A program made the translations under genes and the position numbers. A stretch of DNA of 64,000 bases from Zarea fungicola (lineage: Eukaryota > Ascomycota > Sordariomycetes > Hypocreales > Cordycipitaceae), in NCBI GenBank assembly GCA_900169235.1, contig FWCC01000147.1, positions 7,762 through 71,761 on the forward strand. The letters run 5' to 3'. Below, in pieces: positions 21,380 through 33,852 of the stretch (position 1 is the stretch's first letter; each line of letters begins with the position of its first letter). Below the pieces are notes generated by a model, which ran no database searches, was not told the origin of the DNA, and saw only the letters and a program-made list of their open reading frames with translations.

Positions 21380-24300
21380 GTGCAGAAGAACGACTGGCTG
21401 ACTGGGTTGGGATGAGTTGTCAGGGCTGTTGAGGGAGATTATATTGGCTTGGACAGGTCAATATATTTATACTTGATGAGCAGCTCTGTCTGCAGCCCGA
21501 ATTGCCCAGGGATGTGCGGATCAAATGGATCCCAATGTTCCCAATTTTCGGCAACTGCCCTGCGGTGACTCGAGCAGACGCACGTCCTCCAGCACAGATT
21601 GGCCCCCGAAGTCCAGGACGGGGCGAGAAGTGAGCCATCTCTACCTTGCATATCGAGACCCGCTCTTCGCGGCAGAGAGGGAGATGGCAGGTTTCGTGGC
21701 CGAACAATGTCATTTCCCTGATGGGAGGATGGACCGTATTGGCGAGCCACCTTGTCTGAGCGGGATGTATTGTGCCGAGTACTAGCTGCATTGGCTGAGC
21801 CGGCCAACGTGGTATTGGGCACTAAAAAAATTAGCCTTGACAAGTCATCTGAGACTTGAAAGGGAGGTCGCTGGGGAAGCATTGTGCGAGTGTGCTGAAT
21901 TAGGGTGCCCCCTTGAGAAAAAGAAAACAAGAGACAATAGTTGGTTTGGTGCGGGCCTAGCCAGATTGCTCAAAGCCGTTGCGGGACTTTTTTCCTTGCT
22001 TTCTTTCCCTCTTGGGGCTTCCTTTGTGGGCGTCGGATACTTGCTGGTCATTGTTTGGTCTACTTGTAGAGATATCTTTGTTACTCTGTTTGATGCCCTT
22101 TGGCTTCCGGGAGACACCCATTAGTTACCTGCGTACTCCGTACAGAGTGCATGATGTATGTTTATTCATCTCACGGCTGTCTTCTCCATGAGGTAGGGAA
22201 TAGCTGGCTGCCCAATTCGCGCCCCGAATCAAGAGCCTCTGGTGTCCAAATCAGTAACTGCTGCCGATGAAAATGCGGCTGAGAAGCTGTACATGCATGA
22301 TTGCAATGGGACAGCTGTCCACGATGCCTACAGCTGGTGAGTAAAGGTGAGCCGGAGCTTTTCTTGCACTGGCAGCATGAATCCGCGCCGCGGGTAGCCG
22401 TTTTGCTGCTCAGTACGTGGCAGACCAGGGACGAGGGATCGTCACAGTGATGTTGACCAGGGGTGCGATCAGTATCGAGGCTGATCCACAGCATGAAAGC
22501 AGGGAGTGGCGAGGGCGCGCAGCCAGATTTGAAGGGGACACGAACCGGTCGTTGTTGGAGGAGAGAGGAGAGACGCTACCACTAGTAATAACTCCCAGTT
22601 ACTACCTAGCGCTAGCCGGCCAGGAGGGGCTCTGCGGTCAAGGAAAAGCAAGATCGCAAGATAGCGGCAGCCTAGCGACAGCCCGGTGGCTAGCGGGGCG
22701 TATGGGCCAATCAACGCATGCATTGCGCAAATTATCCAGTGCCTGGAAGCCACGACCGGTAACAGCATGGGCAAGATGTCAACCAGCCAAAGACACCCAG
22801 CAGGTACATTGGTACCTACCCTACGGAGTTCTACGTACCCAGACACATGTTTGTACCAAACATAGACATGGCTATTGTCAACACCAGCGATGCCCTGACA
22901 AGTAAATGCACCAAGCATTTTAGCAGCCGCAAGAGGCACTGGAAACTGCATTGCCTTGCTAGTTTCGTAAGTAGCAGGCTCTTTTCAACTATCCACCAGA
23001 CAGCTTCTAGCTTCTCCGGACTACAATCAGCCGCTGCCCGCCCTATGCACGCTTGTCTGTCATGTCTTGCTCTTCGTCCAAATCCAGGTTGGATCGGCTC
23101 TGCCATCGACTTTCGACATCCCGGCCTTGGCTGTTTGTGATAATCAATTGATACCAAAATCCCGCGCAATTTGTCACAGCTTCACCAGCATCTGCCTGAT
23201 CGCCCCTCCTCCCTTTCGCTAGTCCCATTGTCCACAGAAGCACAGTTTGTGCCCCGTAGGCGGGCTGGCTTCCGCTACCCCATACCGCAATATTCACTGT
23301 TGATCAGATGCGCGTAGCTAATGCAAATATGCGTTGTACGATTTATTTTCCGCTGGTGGGCAGTTACACTTCACCATGCAGATACCTAAAGAGTTCTTTA
23401 GCCTCAGAACAATGAGGAGCTGCCCAACACGACATGAAAGCCGGCCCAATAGATCGCCGGAAACGGCACACACACCCCCATCAGCGTGAAGGATATTCCA
23501 TAGTTAACTGTATAGTTAATTATCATCCAACACTGTCTTGAGTCTCGCACTTGTGCTTCGAAGGCCCCACTACTCGACAGCCATACTCTAAAGTCAAAAC
23601 TAGTCCATTGGAAATTGAACGATAAGGGAGTATTGTAATCTCTAATGAGCATACTCCGTAGTGTAGCTGAAATTGCACCATCAATCACAGTTGTTTTCAT
23701 AGACACGCGCCCTCAGATAATAATAATGATGATCACCACCGCCGTCTTCGTCATCAATTGCGCCCCGAGAGGCACTTCCGAAAAGCTTGCAGATGCTCCT
23801 CGTCAACGGCGTCATCGGTCCCAGCTGAGCATGCACATTCCGTAGACTGGCCCCTACTAGCTTTTCAGCTTCGGCAACAATACACCCGCCAAATTCAAAA
23901 AATCGCGAGAGTCTAGACTCTGCCTGTCTCCCATCGTGTCAATGGCTTGATGCACGGTGCAGCATCCGCCACCGGCCTGGATCTAACAGCGGTCAGCGTA
24001 CGACCGTTGACAAGCAATTCTAGACCCAGGAGACTTCCCTATGTATTCCCGTGGGCTTGAGGCGAGCCCTCTTTTACGAGAAAACAACCTTGGTAATAAC
24101 TGGCGAGGTCCACGCTCACTTTTTCTGCTGCTCGCACAGACCGGCAAGACGCTAGGCACATTGTAAGACAGTTGACAACTGTGTTGCTTTTTCCTCCAGC
24201 AGTCAGACCCCACAAAGCAACTTTTTGTTTTCCAATCTCCCATTTTCTACCCCTACCTCCAAAATAGATGTCTCGTAATTCCACTGATACTGCGGCGGCA

Positions 24301-25809
24301 CAAATTTGGACAAAAAGAAACGGTCATTGTGATGAAGCGGGGTGTCACTGGGGGCTCGCCTCTCAAATCAGTGAAGCTGTCTGGATACGGACGAAGAAAG
24401 CCTGAGACCTCATTTCATTTCGGCTCACTGTGGAAATTTGGCACACAAGGCTGAGCTTGCTGCAGCCGCGCCTGGATGGAGCAAAGAAAGCTCGGATGGG
24501 GAGGCAAAAGCCAAAATGGTGCATTGGCCAGTCCAAAAGATGACTCATTACAGTAGCAAGAAAATGATATCGCATTCTGATTCCGCTCATTTCCTTTCAC
24601 TTATTATTTTGTTCCATCTTTTCCTTTTCCCCTGCTCATGCAGTGTCTTGACTCAACAGGTCGTTGGGACGAACTGTTATTACTCAGGAGAGTCGGAAGG
24701 GCTTCCCGTCCTCCCTTTGCTGCAAGGGATGTCTCCGCCAGTCAAGCACAATAGCTTAATTCTGGTGTCCGCTGCAGCACTGTTTCGTCAACTGCTTCAT
24801 AATATTGATAATATTGATAATAATGCGATAAGGTATCGGTAACAATAATAAACATTGTCACATGTGTTTTACACCGTCACTCAGGGCTGTATGTGGACGA
24901 TGTTGCTTTTGCTGCGGAGTGTTGGCTACCCTAGACTTGACGTTGCGTTCTTTAGTTGCTAATCTCGGCACAACTCGTTCTCACCTCGTGCCTGTGAAAG
25001 CAGATTTTATCTTTTTGACTTGATCGCTTCTTTTTGTTATAAAAATTCATGCATTTAGCCTTCCGATGTAAATGGTAATTAATGACATTAACACTCTAGT
25101 TCCCTGCAATCCATTACGCTTGGTTGTAGTAAGCCGATGTTCAACTGTTGCGTTCCAAAAAGTTCAAAACACAAACTGTATAATCTGTATAATCTCTACA
25201 ATTAAATGTACCATTTCCAAATAGCCGGTCAAATGCATGCCATAATGATTTCCATCCTCATGCTAAATATTGCGGAAAGGCTGCCACGCAGTGGATGCCC
25301 CAACCAAACTACGTCATACTTCACCTAGTCGCACCTGTATACATCTTGCGTCGCACACAGACACCGTATCAATTCGTCTCCATGTTATCAAAATGTCCTT
25401 TTTATACATCAGCTGAGCACCCACAGTTTTGTATTCTACTTTATATTGCCCATTTCTGCTCATCGTCCCCAGCACGGCCCGTCTCCGTCGGCAGCGCCCC
25501 CACTTTATGGAGTAGTTAGTGACATTTCACCAGGCCGTCTGCTGGCTGACGGATTCGATAGCCTTGTTCCTCCCACCAACAGATCTCGTGTCGAATTTTT
25601 TTCTCACGTCGTATTCCTCTCGCCATTGAGCAGGCCAATTAATCACCCCGGAGAAAGCAAAACCTTACCCTCTGGAACCCCCGTGATTACTGCCTGGGAG
25701 ATGGAAGGGTCGTTAGTTGATCACTGCACCAATCAAGAAAATACGTCCGTATTCCCGTCTTAAAACCCTACTCCGTTCCCCTCGCCGATAGATTCAATCC
25801 AATCGTCTC
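21380..25809. other. Large intergenic region, 4.4 kb
   Basis: No gene is supported on either strand. Many short open frames exist but they overlap each other and have no motifs or coherent splice partners. 24790-25260 is AT-rich, with the tandem word AATATTGATAATATTGATAATAAT near 24801-24824. Copies of TACTCCGTA or a close variant occur near 22133, 22822 (reverse) and 23650. It is flanked by the promoters of the hydrophobin (left) and the AVT transporter (right), so extended regulatory DNA or non-coding transcripts are possible. Confidence 0.45.
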
Positions 25810-27735
25810 ATGACCATGGAGGAATTCGGTCAACCCCCTGGAAGTCCAGGCAGTATGCAGAGTAGAAGGCAGGCCGAGATTCTCGAGCGCCACCTGCCCG
25901 ATGGCTACTCTGCCGATCCCGAAGTCAGTCTGTCAGCGCAGCCCATCGAGGCGGCTGGACTCCTCGAAAGCCCTCTCACGCTCGACGGCGGCGGCGGCGG
26001 CGGCGGCTCCGAGTCGCCCAGTGCCCTCTCCGCCGCCGGTGCCGGGACCAGTGCTATGGAAGATGCTGGTGCTAGCCCCGACTCGGATCTTGTCGAGTCC
26101 TCGCTCCGGCTGCAAGGCGGCGACATTCACCGCGAAATGTTCCGCATCAAGGCCCGCGCCAACTCCATCCGCCGTGCCAACACCTTCTCCCACCAGCCCT
26201 CGCCCAGTCTGCAGCCGGCCGACGACCTCAACTACAACGACCAGCGCGCCCCCGGCGGATTCCGGCGCCAGCATTTGCTCGAGCAGGCGAGGAAGCGCCG
26301 CGCCGACGCGACAGGCCAGCCGCTCTTTGCCAAGAGCTTTGTCGACTTTCTTGACCTGTATGGCGCATTTGCCGGCGAGGACCTCGACGACACAGATGAC
26401 GACGACGAAGACCTAGACGACGAGTCGGCGATTGAGGATGTGGACTCGGCCGCCGCGCCGACCGAAGACTCGCCGCTCCTGGGGCGTCCCCGCCGCCGGC
26501 CCTCGCTCGGCCGACGCAGGAGCACCCGCCGCCTGGCGCGCGAGGGCGACGCCAGCACGGTCAAGACCTTCTTCACGCTCCTCAAAGCCTTTATCGGCAC
26601 GGGCATCATGTTCCTGCCTAAGGCATTCCGCAACGGCGGCATGGTCTTTTCCAGCATGACGCTCGTCGCCGTCTCTCTCATCACGAGCGTCTGCTTCAAG
26701 CTGCTCCTCGACTGCCGCGCCCGTTACGGCGGCGGCTACGGTGAGCTGGGCGAGGCCATTGTTGGCCCTCGCTTCCGCAGCATGATCCTCTTCTCCATCA
26801 CCCTCTCCCAGCTCGGCTTCGTCTGCTCCGGCCTCATCTTCACCGCCGAGAACCTCTATGCCCTCCTCGACGCCGTCACCCGCGGTACGGGCAACTTCCA
26901 GGTCGGCGTCCCCGCTCTCATCGCCCTGCAGCTCATCCCGCTCGTGCCCCTGGCCATGATCCGCAACATCTCCAAGCTCGGCCTCGCCGCCCTCATCGCC
27001 GACGTCTTCATCATGTTCGGCCTCGTCTACATCTGGTACTACGACATCCAGACCCTCGCGCGCCGCGGGCCCGCGCCCATCCGGCTCTTCAACCCTGTCG
27101 ACTTCCCTCTCACCATCGGCTCCGCCATCTTTACGTTTGAGGGCATCGGCCTCATCCTCCCGATCCAGTCCTCCATGAAGAAGCCGCACCATTTCGCGCC
27201 GCTGCTCTACTTTGTCATGCTCCTCATCACCGTTATCTTCACCTCCATCGGCGCCCTCTGCTACGCCACGTTTGGCGAGGACACCAAGATCCAAATCATC
27301 TCCAACTTCCCGCAGGACTCGGCCCTCGTCAACGCCGTCCAGCTCCTCTACTCGGTCGCCGTCCTCGCCGGCGACCCCGTCCAGCTCTTCCCCGCCGTGC
27401 GCATCATCGAGACGTCCCTCTTCGGCGAGCGCGCCACGGGAAAGAAGTCGCTCGCCATCAAGTGGCAGAAGAACGGGCTCCGCACCGCCGTCGTGGCCGC
27501 GTGCGTGGGCGTCAGCATTGTCGGCGCGAGCGACCTGGACAAGTTCGTCGCGCTCATCGGCAGCTTCGCGTGCGTGCCCCTCGTGTACATTTACCCGGCG
27601 TACATGCACTACAAGGGCGCCGCGGAAAAGGGATGGGTCAAGGTGCTCGATGTGGTGCTCATGGTCGGCGGCCTCGTGGCCATGGTGTATACGACGTTTG
27701 TGACGGTGTACCAGTGGATAGACTCCAAGGTATAA
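25810..27735 (+). CDS. Vacuolar amino-acid transporter, AVT3/AVT4 (AAAP/SLC32-36) type, 641 aa
   Basis: A single exon with strong GC-rich codon bias. Residues 1-245 form a cytosolic-looking N-terminal extension with Gly and Asp/Glu runs, typical of fungal AVT3/4 proteins. The transporter domain starts at about residue 251 with TVKTFFTLLKAFIGTGIMFL, the hallmark first membrane helix, and continues through about eleven hydrophobic segments to the C-terminus (VYTTFVTVYQWIDSKV). In yeast, Avt3 and Avt4 export neutral amino acids from the vacuole to the cytosol. The same role is likely here, with substrates unspecified. The ATG at 25810 has a second in-frame ATG two codons later. No neighbour is within 3.9 kb on either side. 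Confidence 0.92.
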   Translation: MTMEEFGQPPGSPGSMQSRRQAEILERHLPDGYSADPEVSLSAQPIEAAGLLESPLTLDGGGGGGGSESPSALSAAGAGTSAMEDAGASPDSDLVESSLRLQGGDIHREMFRIKARANSIRRANTFSHQPSPSLQPADDLNYNDQRAPGGFRRQHLLEQARKRRADATGQPLFAKSFVDFLDLYGAFAGEDLDDTDDDDEDLDDESAIEDVDSAAAPTEDSPLLGRPRRRPSLGRRRSTRRLAREGDASTVKTFFTLLKAFIGTGIMFLPKAFRNGGMVFSSMTLVAVSLITSVCFKLLLDCRARYGGGYGELGEAIVGPRFRSMILFSITLSQLGFVCSGLIFTAENLYALLDAVTRGTGNFQVGVPALIALQLIPLVPLAMIRNISKLGLAALIADVFIMFGLVYIWYYDIQTLARRGPAPIRLFNPVDFPLTIGSAIFTFEGIGLILPIQSSMKKPHHFAPLLYFVMLLITVIFTSIGALCYATFGEDTKIQIISNFPQDSALVNAVQLLYSVAVLAGDPVQLFPAVRIIETSLFGERATGKKSLAIKWQKNGLRTAVVAACVGVSIVGASDLDKFVALIGSFACVPLVYIYPAYMHYKGAAEKGWVKVLDVVLMVGGLVAMVYTTFVTVYQWIDSKV

Positions 27736-30700
27736 GAATAAACAGCACGAAAAATAGCACGAGTGAGAGAGAGCCAATCTTTTCTTTCTTTCTTTGCTTT
27801 ACTAAAATTTGGAGTCTTTGTTACTGCATGAACTGATTAGACTCTAAATGAGAAATAGCTTGCACCAACTATTTTGTTGCCCAGGATTACACCATTTTGC
27901 TGATTGGCTAGTCTTGTTGGTTGGGTTGGCTTTATTTTATATTTATTTCGGCATATATACGCGTCAGATATTAAGAAAAAATTGCATCACTGCAAAGGGA
28001 CAATCGAAAATCCAGTTTTCCCATTAAATCTTGTGACTGTCAATCAACACCTGACCCCAACGGTGGGTTTATGCGGAGTCACAACAGGCCGTGTTGGTCC
28101 TGCATGGGGAGTATACCAACAAGTAAGCATGCTGCCTCGGGAACTTCTCCGTGCCATCGGGTCGCAATGTTGCAGATCCACAGAATCTGCTCACAGGGAC
28201 AAGCTCTTTCTTACTGGTTTCCTTCTTGACTGGGATATCTGACTGAGATGACCCAGAAATATGGAACACTAATGCTCGGGGCACGACTCGACCGTCTTTT
28301 GTCCCCTGTTTTCGGTCTGAGAAAACCGCAGCTTCTCATTATACTCGGTTTACGGTAGGAGTATTGTGTCCAATTGGATTTGCTTATGCAAAGGGATTGT
28401 CTGGATGTGGCTACGCGGCTAGCATGACCACGTTGTCTTACTGTTGCCGTCCGGAGTCATCTCCGCGATCTGGGATATTTCAAGCCTTCAGGAACTCTTG
28501 TCGCGAGTGGCCAGTGGACCAATCTGACTCTATTCCAACTAGAAATCTCGTTATTCCTTACTATTATACCCAATATGACATGGAGTTTTGTACCCGGTTG
28601 TTGCAACCATTATCGTCTATGTAGTCGTGTAGTCGTGTAGCAAGCTGCTGGCAAACCCAACTCAGGGTGGGTGTTATTATAGTGGTTCTCGTTCCTACGT
28701 TGTAGCTGGTTGTAGTTACTCTGACCACAATAATTCCAAAATAATTCCAACGTAATCAAGACAAGACTGGTGGAAATGATTCTGGATGATCACAAGAGGA
28801 TAGAAAAATTCAATTGCAATTGCGAGACCGCGGGGAGTTACCCGTCACTGGCCCGGTGTCGGCAAAAACGAGAGTAGAAATTAGAGTGGCGGAGCGGTGG
28901 CGAGCAGAGCCTCCATCGTGAAAGGGTCTCTTTTCCGGATTGAGAAATCCGATGGTGGTTGGGTGCTGCTGAGAGCTGTTAGCACTGAGAGCTGGAGCCC
29001 AGGTACAAGGAACACGGAAACAGGTGCCCGTAGCAGCCAAAGAAAGGGTCCTGGGGTCCTGAGAAGCTTGTTCCTCCAGCGGTGGAGCTGATGTTGCCTC
29101 GGAAGGCTGTTTTTGGCTCTAGCGTTGGACTCGATGGGCGACCAGAGCAAGTGCCCGTTGTTGCAGCACTCCATCAAAATGCAAGTCAACCAGGCTCTCC
29201 ACTGTATATATGTTCCAGAACGTTGGGACTGAGCCGAGGCCGCGTATTTTTTTTTGTTTGGGTTGGACTAACGAGTCTCTGCTTTGAGCTGAGGTTGGGG
29301 TTGCATGGTGAAGGTGCATCGCGTCGTTGCGTCCGTTGAGACGGGCAGCAGAAACGGCTGTACTAGTCATGGCGGGTATCCGTCGCAGTTCGCCAAGACA
29401 TGGCAGCCTGGGCAGGCTAAAACTATTGGCTGTTTTGAAGACTATTGAATGAAAATATGTAACATGCGGATTTCTTCCCAAGTTACGAAGTAAGGTGGTG
29501 GTACTGGGTATATATTGCCGTGACAAGCAGGATCGTGGCCTGGAAGGGTAAGAGGGACGGGGGCTTGAATAATTAAAATTTGAAAATAAAAGCAGTCTTC
29601 CAAGGCTACAATATAACAGATATAGTCTGTTTTGATATTGAAAGCTGCAGTCAGTGGCAATGATGCTTCGCTCGGAGAGTCGTGACGACATGAGGCCGTG
29701 GCCAGTCGTAAGATTAGAGTCATGCATCGAGATGTGTGGTTATTCAACGAATCGAAACATTTCAAAGCTGCGTGCAGCTGCCTTCTCACTGTGCGTTAGC
29801 TGGAGAATATTGTACCATAATAAGGTAATCCAGAGTGCCTATCCATGCATGGGACAGCTTCTGGCCGGATGAAACGCCATAGTTGACGCCTCGAATGTGG
29901 CCGGCGCCGCCACAATTGGAAGCTCAGGATTTGTGCGGTGATATTTCTACCCGTAGGAGAAGGAGGTTGGAAAATCTTTGCGGGGGATGGAGCTAGGGAG
30001 CGAGTGTCTGCGTGTGTGTTTGCGGATTGATTTGTGCGTTTAGAGATGATCAACGCCAAGTTTGGAGTGAAGGAGTGTCGAATCTCTGTTGCACCAGACT
30101 AGAGAGAGAGAGAGCATCAAGGTGGGCACAGCTGTCGCGTGAAGCAGCCGTGGCTGTCCAGCAGTGCTACAGTGACTGTAGGTGAGGGGTTGAGGGGCTA
30201 CAGCACTTACAGGGGCAGGGGTGGCTCCAGTGGATCAGCGTCAGCCACTGGCCCCTCTTCTGCCGAATCGATGCGCTAGCCGCTTTGGGTAACCCGAGCT
30301 TGTCTCCTCAACTAACACCTCTTTGATCTTGTCCGAGTTGCCAACTGCTGCTTCTCCAATACTCTTGCTCCCCCAAAACTCGTGCCCTCTTTTCTCTGAG
30401 AATGGAACCCATGTCCCAAATAAATCTCGGCCCCAAACGGCCTGCTACCCCAAGGGTATGCTAAAAGAAGCTCCCTTCTCCAGTCTTTGGGGCTGCGCAT
30501 GCTAAAAAGGCTTTACACTGGAGACATTGCCCCCTCCCGGTTTCTCCGTGGTGCAGGCTGGCATGTTTCCTGTTTGCTTTCATCGGTATGGCCTTAATTT
30601 ACCATGGTTGGGTTGCTTGGCTACGGTCATTCCCACAATTGTCAATGGCCGCACTCCTTGCCAGGCTTCCAGCCAAGCCCTGGCGCCTGTCTCTTTCTCA

Positions 30701-31501
30701 TGATCAACCTATTAATTACAGGATAATGACACTGGTTTACGTATTAGACATTAAAATTAACCTGTAATGATATCACAAATAACATAGTTGCCCTCATTTA
30801 CAGTTTCGTATCCCAATTGATGAGAATTGCAAATTACACATCTGTCCGTCCCAGGACAGACGAGCTTAGCTGGTCATCTGAGGTTGAAACCGGGGTCCAC
30901 GGGGTTTTTGCTGCCGGTACTAATACATAACATCGTATCCAATCTGCCATATATAGCATAATTCCAGTCCATTGTTTCCGGTGCTAATAAAGTGGTGGTG
31001 TCCATCTAAACGCTCTCCCCTGTCGACACACACCCCCCTCCAACACGGAATGAACCCCAAACTCTCCACCTTTCAAGAGTCGATGCCGTTCTCGCCCTCA
31101 TCCCATAGCTTGCTTCCCCGTTTTTAACAACTCGTCCGCGTGATGGAAAAGAGGAAAAAACTTTGCTAGATTACCTGCCAGCCATCAGATGCCTGCAATT
31201 CATTCACCTTCGTTTGTTCTGCAAACGCACGAGGGGCGTGTCAAGAGTTACGGATCCCGTCTTCCAAAACCGCTAAGCTTGGCACACAACTGGCGCACAC
31301 ACACTCACTTCCAGCTGACTTTATTACCGCCACTTTGTATGTACGCCTCGGACTTGTAAGCCTGTAAACGGCATTGTAAATCATCGTGACCCTTTCTTCT
31401 CTCTGATTCACGTACAAAAAGGCGTTTCGCCCTCTCACCCTCTCACCTCTTCACTTCCACTTCACTTCTTCGCCCGTGGCCATCACTCTCTCGTGTACTC
31501 T
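27736..31501. other. Large intergenic region, 3.8 kb
   Basis: No supported gene. Contents include a GA repeat at about 30101-30114, an AT-rich stretch at 30690-30840 and pyrimidine-rich DNA near 31400-31560. Short open frames on both strands lack motifs and overlap. The right end is the promoter of the short-chain dehydrogenase. Confidence 0.45.
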
Positions 31502-31509
31502 TATATAAG
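31502..31509 (+). promoter_or_regulatory. TATA-like box of the short-chain dehydrogenase gene
   Basis: TATATAAG, about 170 bp before the ATG at 31681. It is followed by a CT-rich tract (31540-31565), a common start-site context in fungi. Confidence 0.45.
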
Positions 31510-31680
31510 CTGTTGCAATTCCTGCATCAACCTCTTACTTCCTCTTCTTCTCTTCCTCCACCCACTCGCCGCCAGCGTCTCTACACCTCATCGTGACTAG
31601 TCTTCTTGCTACAACTACCCTCACCAGCCTTTGGTTTCTCTAATCCAATTCAACCTTTCACACGCAAACCAAAAGTCACA

Positions 31681-32758
31681 ATGTCTCGAATGCTGGTTCC
31701 CACCCTCCGCCTGGCCGCAAAGGCCTACCCTACCCCGTTTACCTGCTCTGCTCGTGTTGCCCGTCCAATTGCCAACACAGCCGTCCGAAGCTTCCATTCC
31801 TCTCCCGCCCGTCGCGAGCCAAACCCCGTCACACGCCCTCACCTTCTTCCCGAATTCAGCCTCGAGAACAAGGTTGTCGTCGTTTCTGGTGGTGCTCGTG
31901 GTCTCGGCCTTGTTCAAGCCGAGGCTCTCCTCGAGGCCGGTGCTATCGGTGAGCTCTCACAGGCCATTCCGTCAGGCAAATAGGATTAATCACTAACCAC
32001 TTCACACAGTTCACTGCATCGATCGCTTGGACCCCCCCAGCAATGACCCCGATTCTCACTTCTCTAAGGTCCAGCGTCGCGCCCGCGAGGAGCTCGGTAC
32101 GACATTGACCTACCATCAGTTTGATGTCCGCGACAACGAGGCGCTCAATGAGACCATGCGCAAGATCGCCGACTACACGGGCCGCCTGGACGGTCTCATC
32201 GCCGCCGCCGGCATCAACTACGAGACCACCGCCCTCGAGTACTCGCAGGAGGAGTGCGAGCGCATGATGAGCATCAACGTGACCGGCTGCTTCATGACCG
32301 CGCAGGCCGCCGCCCGCCAGATGGTCCGCCTCAAGCGCCCCGGCAGCATCGCCATGATTGCCAGCATGAGTGGCACCATTGCCAACAAGGGCATGTACGG
32401 CGGCGCCTACAACGCCTCCAAGGCCGCCGTCATCCAGCTCGCCCGCAACCTGGGCGCCGAATGGGGCCCGTACGGCATCCGCGTCAACACCATCTCGCCC
32501 GGCTACATCATGACCGAAATGCTCACGAACCTCTTCGTCACCCACCCTCACCGCAAGGACCAGTGGGCTTCGGAGAACATGCTTGGCCGCCTGTCCCTGC
32601 CCCACGAGTTCCGTGGCGCTGGCGTCTTTCTCATCTCGGACGCGAGCAGCTTCATGACTGGTAAACTTGATCCTATTTTCCAAATTGCATAGACAAACAC
32701 TAATCACATTCTCTTAGGATCTGACCTGCGCATTGACGGTGGCCACGCCGCGTGGTAA
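31681..32758 (+). CDS. Short-chain dehydrogenase/reductase with mitochondrial presequence, 319 aa
   Basis: Three exons: 31681-31948, 32010-32660 and 32718-32758 (319 residues). Introns are 61 and 57 nt with CACTAAC and CACTAAT branch sites. The first 50 residues are Arg/Ala/Ser-rich without acidic residues until RREP and contain RSFHSS, a typical matrix-protease site. The classical SDR fold follows: cofactor loop SGGARGLG at about 67-74, AAAG in place of NNAG, a catalytic Ser in IASMSG, and Y223-x-x-x-K227 (YNASK). The tail reads GSDLRIDGGHAAW. Sequence character is closest to polyol/sugar SDRs such as arabinitol 2-dehydrogenase or sorbose-reductase types, NADP(H)-linked. The exact substrate is not deducible. 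The last 14 residues lie in a 41-nt exon easily missed by gene finders. Confidence 0.9.
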
Positions 32759-33391
32759 ATGGTTTATAAACGGCGGGAAATGGCTCTAAAATATCATGAA
32801 TTTTGCTTGTGAAATCATCTGCGTGCGGGCAAAGGGAGTTTGGGTTTTCAAAGACAAATCATTTGCATTTCTTTGGTGTTTATTAGCTTTGCATATCACT
32901 ACAACAGATTAATAATTTGCTTTAACTACTATTAAACCATTTTAGCTTTACAGAATCACTGATTCCAGGCACAAATGTTCTCCATTTCCTAAACTGCTTT
33001 AGGTTGTCCGTCACCTTTTTCGCAGAGAGCATCGCTCTTCTGTATGAATTTGAAGTACAGGTGGAAAGCCGCTTCCTGTAGGTGCAGATTGCTCTGGCCC
33101 GAGACTGCTGGCGAACTAAGTGTTTTAAAAGTAGATGGAAAATACAGTTATTTTGAATCATAATTGCGAATTTAATGGAATTTAATGGTTTCCTTTCGTA
33201 CCACTCTCCCGTTGTTGCCTCAACGTTTTACTGTGGTTATCAAAGTAGTACAGAGCAAGGCTTGTACAAACTTGACAAAGAACGAAAATACATCTATATA
33301 CAATATTCATTATTTATATACAGGAGACTTTCTAGTTAGATATCCGAATGTTTTTCGGTGTAAAAACCTGCGGGGTTTTTCTTTTCGGTGG
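32759..33391. other. Intergenic, AT-rich
   Basis: Convergent space between the dehydrogenase and the next minus-strand gene. It is AT-rich with TTTAATGG repeats near 33173-33190. No gene is supported. Confidence 0.5.
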
Positions 33392-33852
33392 TTACTGTCT
33401 GCCCAACTCGCAGTCATCGTTCTGGTACATGAAGCCAACGCCGGGGACATATATAAACGACCCCGACAACGCAGCCTGCGGTGCTTCCATATTATTTCTC
33501 CCTGTTGACTTGCGTTCAACCCGTTCCTTGCCGTCGTCTCCGTTATTGGATTCAACCAGTGTTGCGGTGGCTGGTCTGTCGACTCGGCCTTGGCGCACGA
33601 CATCTGACTCTAGCTGGATGCTCGAGTCCGCTGCAAAACATCGAAACAAGAAATATTAGCAAAAGCAACGAGAAAAGAAAGTTACTTTTCTAGCTTACTT
33701 TCGGAAATTTCGTCATGTAGCTGACTAGAAGCCGAATCAAACGCTGCGTATACGAGCTTGCGAATACGCGCGGAAGCCACCACGTCCTTCTCTTGTTCTT
33801 GGGCCGTGACTGTAGTGGTGCTGTTTGTGCCCGTCATCTTGTCAATCGGCAT
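33392..33852 (-). CDS. Hypothetical small acidic protein, 130 aa
   Basis: Two exons on the minus strand, 33699-33852 and 33392-33630. They are joined by a 68-nt intron with a consensus GTAAGC donor and a TTTTGCAG acceptor that keeps the frame. The protein is hydrophilic, with no signal peptide or membrane segment. A helical stretch (VVASARIRKLVYAAFDSASS) is followed by a charged region and the C-terminal SGSFIYVPGVGFMYQND. The frame is also open upstream of 33852 to a CTTTAG acceptor-like site at about 33893, so a further 5' exon may exist. I do not recognise the family. Confidence 0.4.

Noticed and set aside
26413..27777. 454-codon minus-strand frame antisense to the AVT transporter
   Set aside because: Composition (Asp/Glu/Val/His/Gly) is typical of the complement of a GC-rich gene; the plus frame has clear transporter helices.
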